NCBI GenBank assembly: GCA_025917655.1
Contig: CP084614.1
Coordinates: 868,001 to 932,000, forward strand
Direction of reading: 5' to 3'
Length of the DNA stretch: 64,000 nt
Source of the DNA: Chlorella sorokiniana
Taxonomy: Eukaryota; Chlorophyta; Trebouxiophyceae; Chlorellales; Chlorellaceae
In this document: one piece after another, positions 53,754-64,000 of the stretch
Position numbering within the stretch: position 1 is the stretch's first letter
Layout of the letters: the number at the start of each line of letters is the position of its first letter
The notes under the pieces: generated by a model
Databases searched by the model: none
Told to the model about the DNA's origin: nothing
What the model saw: only the letters and a program-made list of their open reading frames with translations
Position numbers and translations under genes: made by a program

Positions 53754-56700
53754 ATGGCGGCTGCTTTTGCGCCTGTGCTCAACCCGTGCAAGCCGTCCGT
53801 GTGCCCTGATCGCTGCACTCTGCGATCCGGCCTCGCCGGCAGCCCGCACCCTGGCTTGGAGCGGCGCTGCAGCGCGGCGCCTAGCGCCCGCGCAGGCCTG
53901 GCGGCAGCCCAGGTTTGCGATCCAGCCTGCTGGCGCGCATCGCAGCCGGCTGTTGCGCTGCGCTGCAGCTGCCTCGGAAGGCGCAGCCGGTGCTGTGGAA
54001 GGGGCGGCCCCCGTCGCCTCTGTGGAAGAGGCGGCGGGGGCGGAGGTGGAGGCCACCGACGACCCGGCCACCGCCTTTGACTGGCAGCTGGGGCTGGCGC
54101 TGGCGGGCTGCGCCTTTGAGGCCTACAACGACGTGGACGGCGAGGCCCCCTCCCTGAAGATGACTTCCATGGGCGGCACCGAAATCACGTTTGTGGACGA
54201 ACAGTTCCTGTGCCGCAAGTATGCCGGCCTGCTGGAGCTGACTGTGCAGCGCGCCGCCGGCCTGCCCGTCGCAGACGTGAGCACAGCGCTGCCCGGGGCT
54301 GCTTGGTCGGGAGGGCGGTGACCAGCAAGCGCTTGAGGTCTGGGTTTCTGGGTCTCGTAGGCGCGACGGCACGCTGGCGCTGGCGCTGCCAGAGCGCAGA
54401 CCCCGTCCGTTCCCCAGCTGGCAGCGTGACAGCCTGCAGCGCATCCCGTCGCTGCCTGCATGCGAACTGCAACACCCACGACCCCGCTTCCCGGTGGCGC
54501 CCTCTCTCACCAACGAAACGCCCTCTGCAGTGGTGGCCGGGCGCCAAGAGCGACCCGTACGCTGTGGTGAACATCGGCATCTCGGCGGCGGCGACGCGCG
54601 TGGTGCAGCAGAACTTGGAGCCCACCTGGGAGGAAACCTTCTTCCTGTTTGTCAGGTGGGGAGTTTGCTCGCCGGGGCGGCGGCAGTGTGTGGGTGTGGG
54701 TGTGTGTGGGGGGGCGGCGCGCGGGGAGCGCGAGGGCCGTGCAGGTCCGCGGGTGGGAGGCCAAGGTGTCGTGGCAGGAGCACGGGAGCGGCTGCCGACA
54801 ACACGTGTCGCAGCACCGCGCCCCACCCTCGCCGGCCTGTTCAGGGACGTGTGTGGACCTGCCTGCTCGCCCCGTCAACGAGGGCAAACCCTATGGGCAG
54901 CCTCTTTTCCATCGCCCTCCCCCTGCCGTGCACATGCGTGCCCCCCGCCCCCCTCACCCCTCCTCCCCACCCCCCAATCGACCTCCGCAGCGACCCTCCA
55001 AGCAGCGCCTGGCTGTGCGGGTGCTGGACGCCGACGTGGGCAAGGCGGACGACCTGCTGGGCACAGCGCGCAGCGGCCTGCAGGACCTGGCTGACGGGCA
55101 GACGCACGAGCTGGAGCTGGCGCTGAGGTGGGGCACACCTGCCCCCGCCTGCCCTGCCACCTTGCCGCTGCCCCGCTGCTTGGTTTTGGGGCGGAAGGAA
55201 GGCGGGCGCCCGGCCTGCGGCGGAAAAGGGCCGCGGGCTGAGGTCTGGTTGCGATCGCACCGCTCTGCCCAGCCCGCCAGCTTCGCCACATGCTGCCTGT
55301 GTCTGAGCCTGGGCTGCCCCCGCCACGCACTGCGCCTCCCGCGCGCAGGGGCCCCAAGGGGCCCGCCGGCTCCATCTACCTGCGCGCGCGCTTCATGCCC
55401 TTTGAAGCCGACGGCGCACTGGCGGAGCGGGCGGCGGCGCGCGGCATGGGGGCCCCGTGCTGGGCTCCCCCAGACCATCATGACCAGCCAGTGGCGCAAC
55501 CTGCAGGTGAGTGTGTGTGCGTGTGTGTTGAGGGGGCGCGGGGTTGCCTGGGTTGCGCTGCCTGGCGCTCGCTCCTGCCCCGCCTGCATGCATGCCCTCC
55601 CGCCATACACACCACACTCCCCATGAGCACCTGCTGCAGCGCGAGATCAACGCTGCCGCCGACGCCATGTTTGACCCGGTGGCATACGTGGACCATGCGG
55701 AGACCGACACGCAGGTGGGTGGGAGCTGTGGTGAGGTGGCTGGATGGTGGTACCGCTGGCATGCCTGTGTAGTGGGGAGGGGGGTGGTGGTGCATGCTTT
55801 GTGTGTGCGCGTGTGCGGCGACAGGGAGCCTTGCGATGTGCATGGGCTGCATGCGGCCCTGGCTGTGCGTCCGTCCGCCCGCCCCCCCCCCCGCGGGGCC
55901 CCTGCGTGGTGCCTGGCTGCTGCCGCACACCTTCCCGTTCTCGTCACGCGCCCCTGCCCTCCCTTCTGCCTGTGGTGCAGGCGTGGCTGTTCTGGAACCC
56001 TGAGGCCCGCAGCCTGTGCCTCGCCTTCCGGGGCACGGAGCAGGCCAAGTGGAAGGTGGGCGTGTATTTTGGGGAGATGGGGGGGGGCGCGCTTGCAAGG
56101 ATAGCACCTGCCACCTTTTGTTGCGCGCTGGCCCAGGCAGCACTGCAACGCGCGCCCACCTCTCGGCGGGCTGCTGCCATGCTCGGCTGGCCTTGCTGGC
56201 AGTGCCCTTGCATCACCAGCCGCACCCTCGAGGCCCTGCCAGCCCCTCACGCTGCGTCGTGCCACGCTGCGCCATGCTGTGTGGTCAACGCTGTGCGTGC
56301 TGTGCCATCGCCGCCGCGCCGCAGGACATCCTCACCGACTTGAGCCTGGTCCCAGCCTCTCTGGACCCGGGAGGGGTCAGCGACCCCGCGCAGCAAGCCT
56401 GGAGCGGCGGCGGCGCGGCGAGGCAGCCAGCCCCGCGCCCAACCTCGAACGAGCAGTGGTGCGTGGCAGCCGCTGCCGCCGCACGCCCTTCCCTGCATGC
56501 GTCGCCAGCCTGCAGCGCGGCCCCTCCCTTGCCTGCCCCTTGCCCTGCCATGTGCTTGCGGCGGGCAGTTTGTTGCCGCCGCCGCCCTGGCACCCCGCCC
56601 CACCCTTCCCCTTGCTTCACGCGGCCGCAGGCGGCGCTGCAGTCGCGGCGGCAGGAGTTCCGCAGCTCGGTGATGGAGGGCCTGCGGGGGCTGTTCCTGG

Positions 56701-58615
56701 CTCAGCAGGGGCGTCAGGAGGAAGGCGAGCCGGTGGTTTGGGTTCACCACGGTTTCCTGGACGCCTACGCATCGGTGCGGGCAGAGGTGCTGCGCCTGCT
56801 GGAGGCAGCGCTGGCGGGTGAGCATGCGTTTGTGGGTTGGGTGGGGTTGTGGGTGGTATGTGTGTGTGTGAATGTGTGTGTGGGTCAGTTGAGTGTGGGG
56901 ACGGGCACATGCATGTGTGGGCATGCATGGGGATGGGGCGGGTGGGGTAGGGGCGAGGAGTGGGGTGGAGTGGATGGGGCTGCCTCAGGCCCCGGCCTGT
57001 GCAGATTGTGTGGTAGTGTGGGAGGGGCTTTAGCACAGGGGGCAAAGAGTTGCAAAGAGTTGGCGGGCCGCCCACGACGCCAGGCTCAACCAACTTTCTT
57101 GCTTTAAAAAGAAAACTGCTACCGTTCAATCCACCCTCCCCCCCCCCCTGGCCGCAGGGGAGGAGGAGCCTTGGACGCTGTACACGACGGGGCACTCCCT
57201 GGGGGCCGCGCTGAGCACGCTGTGCACCTACGACTGCGCGCGGCGCTCCTGGCGCGCGCCCCCTCCCCCGCCTCGTCCATTACAACTACGGGTCGCCGCG
57301 GGTGGGCAACAAGGCCTTCGCAGACGAGGTGAGGGGGGAGGGAGGGTGTTAGTGTAATGTGTGCAGGGGCAGGTAGGTGGTGGTGGTGGTGGTGGGGGGT
57401 ACGGAATGTACGTGTGTGTCACTGCAGAGCGTGAGGGTTGGAGGAAAATGAAATGCGTGCTGGCCTGCAGCGCTGCGTGGGCGCTGTTTGAGCATGGCCC
57501 GCAGCAGCGGCGGCGGCGGGGTTCAAGCCCCCGGCCTCTCGCCGGGATACCCGCTCCACACCACACCCACACACACACACACACGCCGCCGCCACGCCCG
57601 CCGCAGTTCGACCGCCTGGTGCCCAACACGTGGCGCGTGGCCAACAGCAACGACGCGGTGACGCTGGTGCCGCGCATGCTGGGCTACTGCCACGTGGGCC
57701 ACAAGGCGGCGCTGCGCGGAGAGGGGCAGCTGGAGCTGACGCGTGAGCTGGGGGCCCTGCTGCGGGTGTCTGTGCAGGGGGTGGGGAATGGGGAATGGGA
57801 GGGTGGTGGCGGTGAGCGCGCATGTTCCGTGGATGGTTGTGTGGGAGAGGGGGTCCGCTGTGCAGCTCTGTGCAGCGCCGCCATCCGCATCGACTCGTGC
57901 GGCTCACAGCTGCCCGCTGGACTTGTGCTGCTCGGCTGTGCAGCCCACACCTGGTCGCGGTGCCCTGCCCGCCCCACTTCTGCAGGCAACAGCAGCAGGG
58001 GGCTGGGCGAGGGCGTGGAGATGGCCAACGTCGCGCTGGCCGCCGCCGTCAACCTGCCGGCGCTGACGGAGCAGCTGCTGGCGCGGCAGGAGGAGGAGGC
58101 GGCGGCGGCCGGCGACGCCGGCGTGTCGGACAGCCTGCTGCAGCAGAGCAAGCCCGCGCTCGTGTCGGCGGCCGCCGCCATCGCCAACGCGGCCAGCGCT
58201 CTGGCGGGGGCCGCCGCCGGGAGGAGGGCACGTCGGTGGATGACAAGGAGGGCGCGGCGGCGGCGGCGGCCCCGCGGCGGCGGCGGCGGCAGCCATCGCA
58301 CAGGCGCCCACCGCGGCCGAGGTGGCCTCGCTGTTGGAGGAGGAGGTGCGGGCCATGAGCGCCCTGCTGGACGGCAGGTAGGCGTGCCGCTGGGGATGGA
58401 CGGGCTGGGATGTATCGGGGGAGGTGGCACGTGGCTTCTCTTGGCCCGGTCCCCCTTGACACCACCTCCCTGCCCTTCTTGGCCCCACCCGCCCCCCCTT
58501 GGAACCCCCTCCCACCGAGCAGCGCGCTGTCTGAGCACCTGGAGCCGCTGTACCTTGAGAACCTGGCCGCCGCCATCGCCAGGGCGCGGGAGCTGCAAGG
58601 GCAGCAGGGCCGGTG
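53754..58615 (+). CDS. Plastid-type class 3 lipase with a C2 domain
   Basis: A transit-peptide-like start (MAAAFAPVLNPCKPSVCPDR, 53,754) is followed, with one frame change, by RCAAAASEGAAGAVEGA and FDWQLGLALAGCAFEAYNDV (about 54,078). A C2 domain runs from GLLELTVQRAAGLPVAD (54,228) through WWPGAKSDPYAVVNIG and NLEPTWEETFFLFV to RLAVRVLDADVGKADDLLG (about 55,010). The lipase part has AWLFWNPEARSLCLAFRGTE (55,981), WKDILTDLSLVPASLDPGGV, VVWVHHGFLDAYASVRAEVL (about 56,737), the nucleophile LYTTGHSLGAALSTLCTYD (GHSLG at 57,189-57,203), YNYGSPRVGNKAFAD, NSNDAVTLVPR with the catalytic Asp (about 57,647) and CHVGHKAAL with the likely His. The tail is Ala-rich and ends at 58,615. Plant relatives hydrolyse galactolipids or phospholipids in plastids; the substrate here is inferred. 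Introns around 55,510 and 56,850 are TG-rich. Confidence 0.88.
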
Positions 58616-59021
58616 AGGCGCCTGGCGGCCGCCGGGCGCAGCAGCCTGGCGCAGAGCGAGAGAGAGAGCGCAGAGCCGTGGCACGTCGAAATGAATTAAC
58701 TTTATTGCATACTGTTTGAGAAGGAAACGCTGATGCTGTGATGCATCCAGCGGGTGCTGGCCTGGCAGTGAGCGAGAGATGGGCCGGCGGGATGGGGCAC
58801 CAGCAGACCAGGGGTTTGCAGCTTAGGGTCAATCGACTCCCTGCTGCATGGCGGACACCACAATATCAATGCGCAATGGGATTGAGTCCATTGAGATTTG
58901 ATCAAAGAATGCTAGCACGCTCGACAAATGGATCTCCTCTCGGCGCACACCAAGCAAGGTCGGGGCTGCCAGCAGCCACAGGTCTGTGCCCGCCTGCCGC
59001 CGCTCCGGCTGCCGCAGGCCG
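58616..59021. other. Convergent intergenic region
   Basis: 406 bases between the lipase stop (plus) and the APX-like stop (minus). An AT-rich patch at 58,690-58,735 may be the lipase 3' end. No UGUAA was found in the expected place for either gene. Confidence 0.4.
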
Positions 59022-60806
59022 TCATGCCCAGCGCGCCCCCAGCGCCGTCATCCTCAAGTAGGCGGCGGCGAAGTCGTCAAAGAAGGCGGGCTGGTTGTCG
59101 GCGTAGCGTTGGATGAGGGGGCGGCAGGTGGGGTCGTCGGGCAGCACGTGGTCGGTGGGGATGCCTGTGGAAGGTGTCAAGGGGCCGGGAAGCTCGCTGC
59201 GGCTGCCAGCGGTCGGCCATGCTGCACAGCCGCGCTCGGACGGCGTACCGCAGCCGCCGTGGCAGAGGAGGCAGGCAGGGGAGCATCCGGGAGGGGCCAG
59301 CGCGGCGCATGCGCCAGCGAGGCGCCACCTCACCCGTGTGCTGCGCCATCTCGTTGCTCTTGTCGGTCCAGGGCGCCTGCAGCAGCGTCTTGTAGTACGT
59401 GTTGTCAAAGGTGAGGGGGTCGCCAAAGCCCTTGGACCCCAGCTGCAAACAAGGGGGGGTGGGGGGCAGTGGAGGCAATGGCACGGAGCACGTGCCTCAC
59501 TGCGCCGTGCGCAGTGATAGATGGCACTAGTGCAGGAAAGGCCTGGCTGTGAAGGGATCCCTGGAGCAGGTTCGTACCAGCCCCTCACGCTCACCACAGG
59601 CTGCAGGCAGCCGCATGTGGCGGGGCAGTACATGCGCATACCTCGATACATGCGATGCCCCCCGCCCCTCCCCACGCACCGTGTGCGACCCCGACAGCGC
59701 GATGAACTCCTGCGGGCTGAGCCCCTTGGCCGCAAAGTTGGCCAGCTGCTGCTCCGCCGAGAAGTCGAGCTGCGGCATGCGGCCGTCGGGGTCGGGGCCC
59801 GCAGCGTCCAGCCGCCCCACCGGCACCCGCACCGCCGGGCCGCCAGTGATGCGCACCGCGTGCGCTCCCGCCAGCGCAACCAGGTCGGCCTTGGACACAG
59901 CGCCCTCCGCCGCGGTGCCCTTGAGCTTCTTGTCCGCGGCCTCGATCACGGCCCTGCAGGGCCCGACGAGGTGGGGGGGGGGGCGGGGACAGGAGCGGTT
60001 GCCGGCACGCAGGCACGTGCCAGGGACGCCGTGCCTGTGGCTGCCTGTGTCACAACGACAGGAGACCACATACGCAGCCAGCCACGCAGCGGCAGCCTCA
60101 ATTGTTTCTGTTGCATAAAGGGGGCCCACCAGCCGCGCTTCAAGCCAAAGTTGTCGGGGCGGTCCAGCTCAAAGCGGATGGAGGCGTTGAGGCCGCCGTC
60201 CCCGCGGCGGCGCTGTAGGTGCCGGCATCGTGGAACACGAGGCGCACCACCACGGGGGCCTGCGGGCGCAGCCCAGGTTTACTTATGCTGCCAAGGGAGC
60301 AGCACAAGCTTGCGGGCAGCAGGGCCAGCAGGAGCCTCCCGTGCCAGATGGGTTGCCACCGGACAGCGTGTGGATGCGCTTCCCCACCTTGGTCTTTGGT
60401 AGCGCTGAGTCGAAAGCTGCATCCACGGCTGCCTGCTGCTCCGGGGTGAGATAGCGAGGGCCGGCGCCAGCGTCTGCCGCTGCGCTCGCCGCCGGCGCTG
60501 CCGCCCATGCCGCCCAAGGGAGCAGCTGCAGCAAAGGCGCCACGGTTACTGCTTCCAAGACGTCTCGTCTGCTGGAGCAATGACCGCTATGGGACTGAGC
60601 GCCTGGCCCGCCTGCACAGCAAAACGAAGAGGCACAGGCCCCGCCTCAGTCGCGATTGTCGGCAGTCCAAAACACAACTTTCCATCGCTCCTGATTGATA
60701 TACCTGCTGATAGACTGCTGCAACGTGCAGCGGTCTGTCGCGGAGGCTGAGAGCGGCAAGCGGCCTGCCGTCCAGCCCACTGCTGTCGCAATTGATACGT
60801 CTGCAT
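59022..60806 (-). CDS. Thylakoid-lumen APX-like class I peroxidase homologue (Tat-targeted)
   Basis: Exon 1 (ATG 60,806) encodes MQTYQLRQQWAGRQAACRSQ, a transit-peptide-like sequence ending CAG|GTATAT. The next exon, joined in phase at CATAG|C, gives SGHCSSRRDVLEAVTVAPLL then QLLPWAAWAAAPAASAAA: a twin-arginine motif, hydrophobic core and Ala-rich cleavage site, the bipartite pattern of lumen proteins. The enzyme part has VVVRLVFHDAGTY (distal Arg and His, about 60,250), SIRFELDRPDN, KADLVALAGAHAVRITGGP and VRVPVGRLDA (about 59,900-59,820), FIALSGSHT (proximal His, about 59,695), then GSKGFGDPLTFDNTYYKTLL (about 59,435) and the end FDDFAAAYLRMTALGARWA. The Trp that follows the proximal site in active ascorbate peroxidases is absent (FGDP instead of GPWT). 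This recalls the APX-related and TL29 groups, whose peroxidase activity is weak or absent. Confidence 0.82.
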
Positions 60807-61158
60807 GTCGCTTATGTCGATTATATTGCGGATATCCTCACCGCTGACCTCATGCTGCAACCTGTCCCTCCTCAGCCATGGCGGTACAGTCGTCAATGCC
60901 AACGCACTCCGACAGGCGCAAACAGCTGTTGTGAGCTGTTGCATCATCCCTGGCTGCACCAAGACCGATGCCCTGACCACGTTGGGAGCGCTTGTGCATG
61001 CATGCGTGCTGGGTGCGCACCATCGCTCACGGTGCTGAGCCGATGTTGCAGTGGGCTTGAGGCGGTGCCTGCCTGCCTCACGTGCAGCTGCCTCAATGCC
61101 CACGCTGCACGTCGTGCCTGCCGTCTTCTCACTGCCCTGCCCTGCTCTTTTCAATCAG
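60807..61158. other. Spacer between the APX-like gene start and an orphan exon
   Basis: 352 bases that must contain the APX-like promoter. Plus-strand frames give no earlier exons of the short-chain dehydrogenase whose last exon follows. No other feature was seen. Confidence 0.4.
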
Positions 61159-61344
61159 CCCCGCCCGGCTGCCAGCTGATGGGGGAGAGGAGCGCCTGCA
61201 GCAACTGATTGATGCGACGCCGGCCAAGCGGGCGGCCAGCGCGGAGGAGATTGGCGAGCTGGCTGCCTTCCTCTGCTCGCCCGGGCCGCGTTCCTGACGG
61301 GGGCCAGCATTCCAATGGACGGCGGCCTGCACCTCAGGTCCTAG
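61159..61344 (+). pseudogene. Orphan last exon of a short-chain dehydrogenase/reductase
   Basis: After a good acceptor (TTTCAATCAG) the frame reads LIDATPAKRAASAEEIGELA then AFLCSPG. In the neighbouring frame it continues AFLTGASIPMDGGLHLRS and stop. This is the classical SDR C-terminal end (TP.GR...EEI..L..FL.S....TG..I.VDGG). The NAD-binding TGxxxGxG and YxxxK parts are not found upstream in 60,807-61,158, where the divergent gene begins. It is therefore most likely a truncated relic; a distant or misassembled upstream part is the alternative. One frame change occurs at GGG 61,283-61,285. Confidence 0.65.
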
Positions 61345-62112
61345 CGGATCTAGTGATGCCTGATGAGGTTGACTGGAATCTAGGATCAATTTTTGCGTTC
61401 CGCCCGGTGAAGCCGGTGGTTGGGTTGGTTCCCCACCCTTGCCTTGAGCAGTCGCCAGCTGCTTGCAGCGATGCATTATATCGCCGCCTAACAAGAAGGC
61501 AGGCTGTTGCTAAGGGCAGGTGGCGCAGGTTTGGTGGGTGTCGCATTCAGGGGTGTCGCGAGAGCAACAGCCGAGACAGAGGCCTCGATTACTATGGCAT
61601 TCTTGTACTATTCAAGCATGGGATCAAGCGATGCAGCGTCAAGATTAATAGGTTCGACTTGCTGAGTTGGCTCGGCTGCAAGTGATTCCATTCTGGCTCA
61701 TTTCACCCCCTTATACGCCAGACTGAGCACACCTATTCCAGGGAGTCCATCCGAAGCATCCTGATCCCTCCACCCCAAGTTGGTTTTTATAACAACGGGC
61801 TGCCGGTGATTATGCGCTGAGTGGGCGCTTGAAATCCCCATGTCTAGGTCTCAAGAGGCATCTCTGGACCTTAGACGGGCTGTTAGCTCACGCACCTCCA
61901 CTCCCGCAACTAGTCCACGAGCCCCACCCCCCGCCAGGCCGGCACTCCTCGCAAGGTGCGCCTGAGCACATATTGCATGGATATGTGCAGGCAGCAGGTT
62001 GCGAGATTCACGCAGCAGCTTGCAACAGCTGGCGGCTGCCGCCGACTGAACGCTGCGGTTGTAGGGCTAGTTGTTATGCTTGCTCCTAGAAAGCGCTGCC
62101 CATGCATTTCAG
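61345..62112. other. Intergenic or kinesin leader sequence
   Basis: 768 bases with lower GC. No tRNA, snRNA or repeat could be recognised. It probably holds the kinesin promoter, 5' UTR and perhaps a first exon, because the secure kinesin frame begins after a splice acceptor at about 62,112. Confidence 0.4.
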
Positions 62113-64000
62113 GTGGCACGGCAGCCCAATGTCACCCAGGCCCAGGGGGCACGCCTGGCGCTGCGCGCACTCCATCGTTGCGTGGCCGCAGCGGCATCCC
62201 TCCCGTGCCCGTGGGTGGGCGCTCGGACAGGGGCCGCGCAGCCGGCGCCCGCGGCAGCAACGGCGTGCTGAGCGAGCCTGCATCGCCACGCTGCGGCGTG
62301 CCTGCCGCAGCTGCACCGGCTGGGCTGCTGGGCCTGGCAGACAGCCTGGAGGAGCTGCTGCCGCCCGGGGAAGACGGCGGGCCGGCCGCCAGCACAGACA
62401 ACGTGCGCGTCTTTGTCCGCGTGCGGCCCCTGAACGCGCGGGAGCAGGAGGGCGGCGGCGCTGCGGCGCGCGCCTGCGTCAGCTGCCCGCCTGGCGGCCG
62501 CGTGGTTGTGCTGTGCGAGGGCGGCCGCCTCGACCCGCTCTCAGCAACCTTTGACCGCGTGTTTGGCCCCGAGGAGGGGCAGGAGGAGGTGTTTGCGGCG
62601 GTGGGGGCCCAGATGGTGGACAACTGCATGGCAGGTGGGCATGCACGCGGTGCAGGGGCTGGCAGCTCGGGGTCGACGGGGCAGCGCTGCGCACGCCGCA
62701 GAGGCCGCCTGCCAGGCACGTCCAAGGCCGTCTCCGCTCGCCTCTGCGCCTCCACGCCGCTGCAGGCATCAACTCCAGCCTCTTTGTCTACGGCCAGACG
62801 GGCGCCGGCAAAACGCACACCATCACGGGGCAGGCGGAGGGGGGCGAGGAGGGCGGCCTGGACGCCAGCTGCGGCCTCACGCTGCGCGTCTTCACCCAGC
62901 TCTTCCACCGCATCGCGCAGGAGGAGGGGGAGCACGTGCGCTACACCGTGAAGTGCTAGTGAGCAGAGCGCAGATAGGGATGGGGGCGTGGGGGTGGGTG
63001 TGGGGGACACAACCCTGCTGGGCCCCGGTGCAGCCGCGCGGAGGCAGACACTCTTGTGCAGACGCGCCTGGCAGGCTCTGACCCGGCACAGCAGCTCCCG
63101 CAGCCCACCCACACCCCGCACCCTCTTCTTTCTTCCCCTCCTCGCACCCAGCAACTGCGAGGTGTATGGCGAGGAGGTGAGCGACCTGCTGGCCCCCGGC
63201 TCCAGCGGCCTCCAGATCCGGGACGGCGACCAGCACCAGGGCATCTACGTGGAGGGCCTGTCGGAGCATGCCGTGGTCAACGGTGGGTGGGCGCAGCACG
63301 ACAGGGGCCCAACGCTGGCCGTGCGCTGCCGCAATGGCGGGGCGGATCGGCGGCTCGCACAACTGCGTTGGGGAAGCAGTTTTACCGCCTCGCTGCTTGC
63401 ATCCTGCATCACCCCTGATTCCACCCTGGCCGCCGCCGTGCTGCAGCGGACGACGTGATGCAGCTGATCCAGCGTGGCGCCGCCAACCGCCACACCGCCG
63501 CCACGCGCATGAACGAGCGGTCGTCTCGCTCCCACTCGGTCTTCACGGCGGTGGTGGAGGCGCACGAGGAGCAGGAGGAGAGCGGCGTCACGCGCGTCAC
63601 CTTTGCCAAGCTCAACCTGATCGACCTAGCTGGTGGGGCGCTGGGGGGCTGTGTGGCGCGTGTGAGGGGAGGGAGGCATCAGGAGCTGGGTTGTAGGCAC
63701 GGCGTTGGGCAGCGCCTGCTGGGCCCCTTAAGTGCGGCAGCCCCACCTGCCTGCCAGGCAGCTCGCTGCTCATGCCGGTCTGCCTGGTGCAGCTCTAGGT
63801 TCTGGACAGGGAGGCAGCCGGCATCCTTGCGCTTGGCACTCGTGGTTGTTCGTTTTGCTTGCCCACGCCCTTCCCCGTTGCGTGGCCCCCACAGGCAGCG
63901 AGCGCGTGGGCAAGAGCGGCGCCACGGGCGACCGCCTGGCCGAGGCCAAGGGCATCAACAAGTCGCTGACGACGCTGGGGCGGGTGGTGTCGGCGCTGAC
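62113..64000 (+). CDS. Kinesin motor protein (5' part, cut by the window end)
   Basis: A Gly/Ala/Pro-rich N-terminal extension is followed by the motor domain: DNVRVFVRVRPLNAREQEGG (62,398), ATFDRVFGPEEGQEEVFAAV, SSLFVYGQTGAGKTHTITG with the P-loop GQTGAGKT (about 62,773-62,830), CGLTLRVFTQLFHRIAQEEG, EVYGEEVSDLLAPGSSGLQI (about 63,160), IYVEGLSEHAVVN, RMNERSSRSHSVFTAVVEAH (switch I, about 63,508), KLNLIDLAG|SERVGKSGA (switch II, across an intron at 63,632-63,895) and LAEAKGINKSLTTLGRVVSA up to the window end. All nucleotide-contacting motifs are intact, so this is an active microtubule motor of the N-terminal motor class. The subfamily (perhaps kinesin-12) cannot be fixed without the stalk. 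The start codon lies upstream and was not resolved. Confidence 0.88.

Noticed and set aside
3814-61285. Programmed frameshifting as the cause of the recurrent frame changes
   Set aside because: The sites lack a common slippery heptamer and downstream structure, occur in unrelated genes and vary in direction, which fits consensus error better.
61345-62112. Possible small RNA gene in the low-GC spacer before the kinesin
   Set aside because: TGATGA-like words occur, but no paired C/D boxes, tRNA arms or snRNA motifs could be put together.

Overview
This window looks like nuclear DNA from a green alga, most likely a trebouxiophyte of the Chlorella/Micractinium/Auxenochlorella kind. The reasons are high GC, compact genes cut by many short GT-AG introns, plant-type gene families (SBP transcription factor, class I haem peroxidases, Core-2/I-branching-type GT14 glycosyltransferase) and the chlorophyte-style UGUAA polyadenylation signal behind several stop codons. 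The genus is inference. No tRNA, rRNA, CRISPR array, telomere repeat or recognisable virus-like element was found.

Region 1 (1-26,960) is an accessory block. After two partial genes at the left edge it carries two tandem copies (2,488-9,755 and 11,115-18,328, both +) of a large multi-exon gene. The encoded protein starts with a divergent protein-kinase-like domain (glycine-rich loop, VAVK lysine, D...N of the catalytic loop, DAS in place of DFG, APE) and continues into a very long C-terminal part I cannot assign to any family. Copies of a dispersed repeat (RA) sit before, between and after the two genes, so the unit is about 8.5 kb. From 19,418 to 26,960 lie many fragments of the same family, mostly on the minus strand, shuffled and repeatedly folded back on themselves. 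At least seven palindromes are present, six of them built from one family exon each and one from a second repeat (RB). One block (21,345-21,960) is almost identical to the tail of the second gene, introns included, while others are clearly older. This patchwork is the main novelty of the window.

Region 2 (27,297-64,000) is an ordinary, dense gene neighbourhood. In order it holds: an ADP-ribosylglycohydrolase/J1-crystallin-like protein (-); an SBP-box transcription factor (+); ribosomal protein eS10 (-) divergent from the Brix-domain ribosome biogenesis factor PPAN/SSF1 (+); an unidentified protein (+); an unidentified multi-pass membrane protein (-); an NFKBIL1-like protein with a J-like domain (+); a GT14 glycosyltransferase (-); a Lys/Ser-rich nuclear protein (-); a mitochondrial cytochrome c/ascorbate peroxidase-type enzyme (+); an alpha/beta hydrolase (-); a plastid C2-domain class 3 lipase (+); a Tat-targeted thylakoid-lumen APX-like protein (-); an orphan last exon of a short-chain dehydrogenase; and the 5' half of a kinesin motor gene (+), cut by the window end. 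Many neighbours are divergent pairs sharing short promoters, and eS10 with PPAN is a natural co-regulation unit for ribosome production.

A caution applies throughout. Several strongly conserved exons (eS10, PPAN, peroxidase, NFKBIL1-like, SDR) change reading frame at short homopolymers or GC-rich runs, as single-base consensus errors would produce. Broken frames in the kinase-like family therefore cannot by themselves be taken as pseudogene evidence. Exon boundaries are read by eye and should be treated as approximate.
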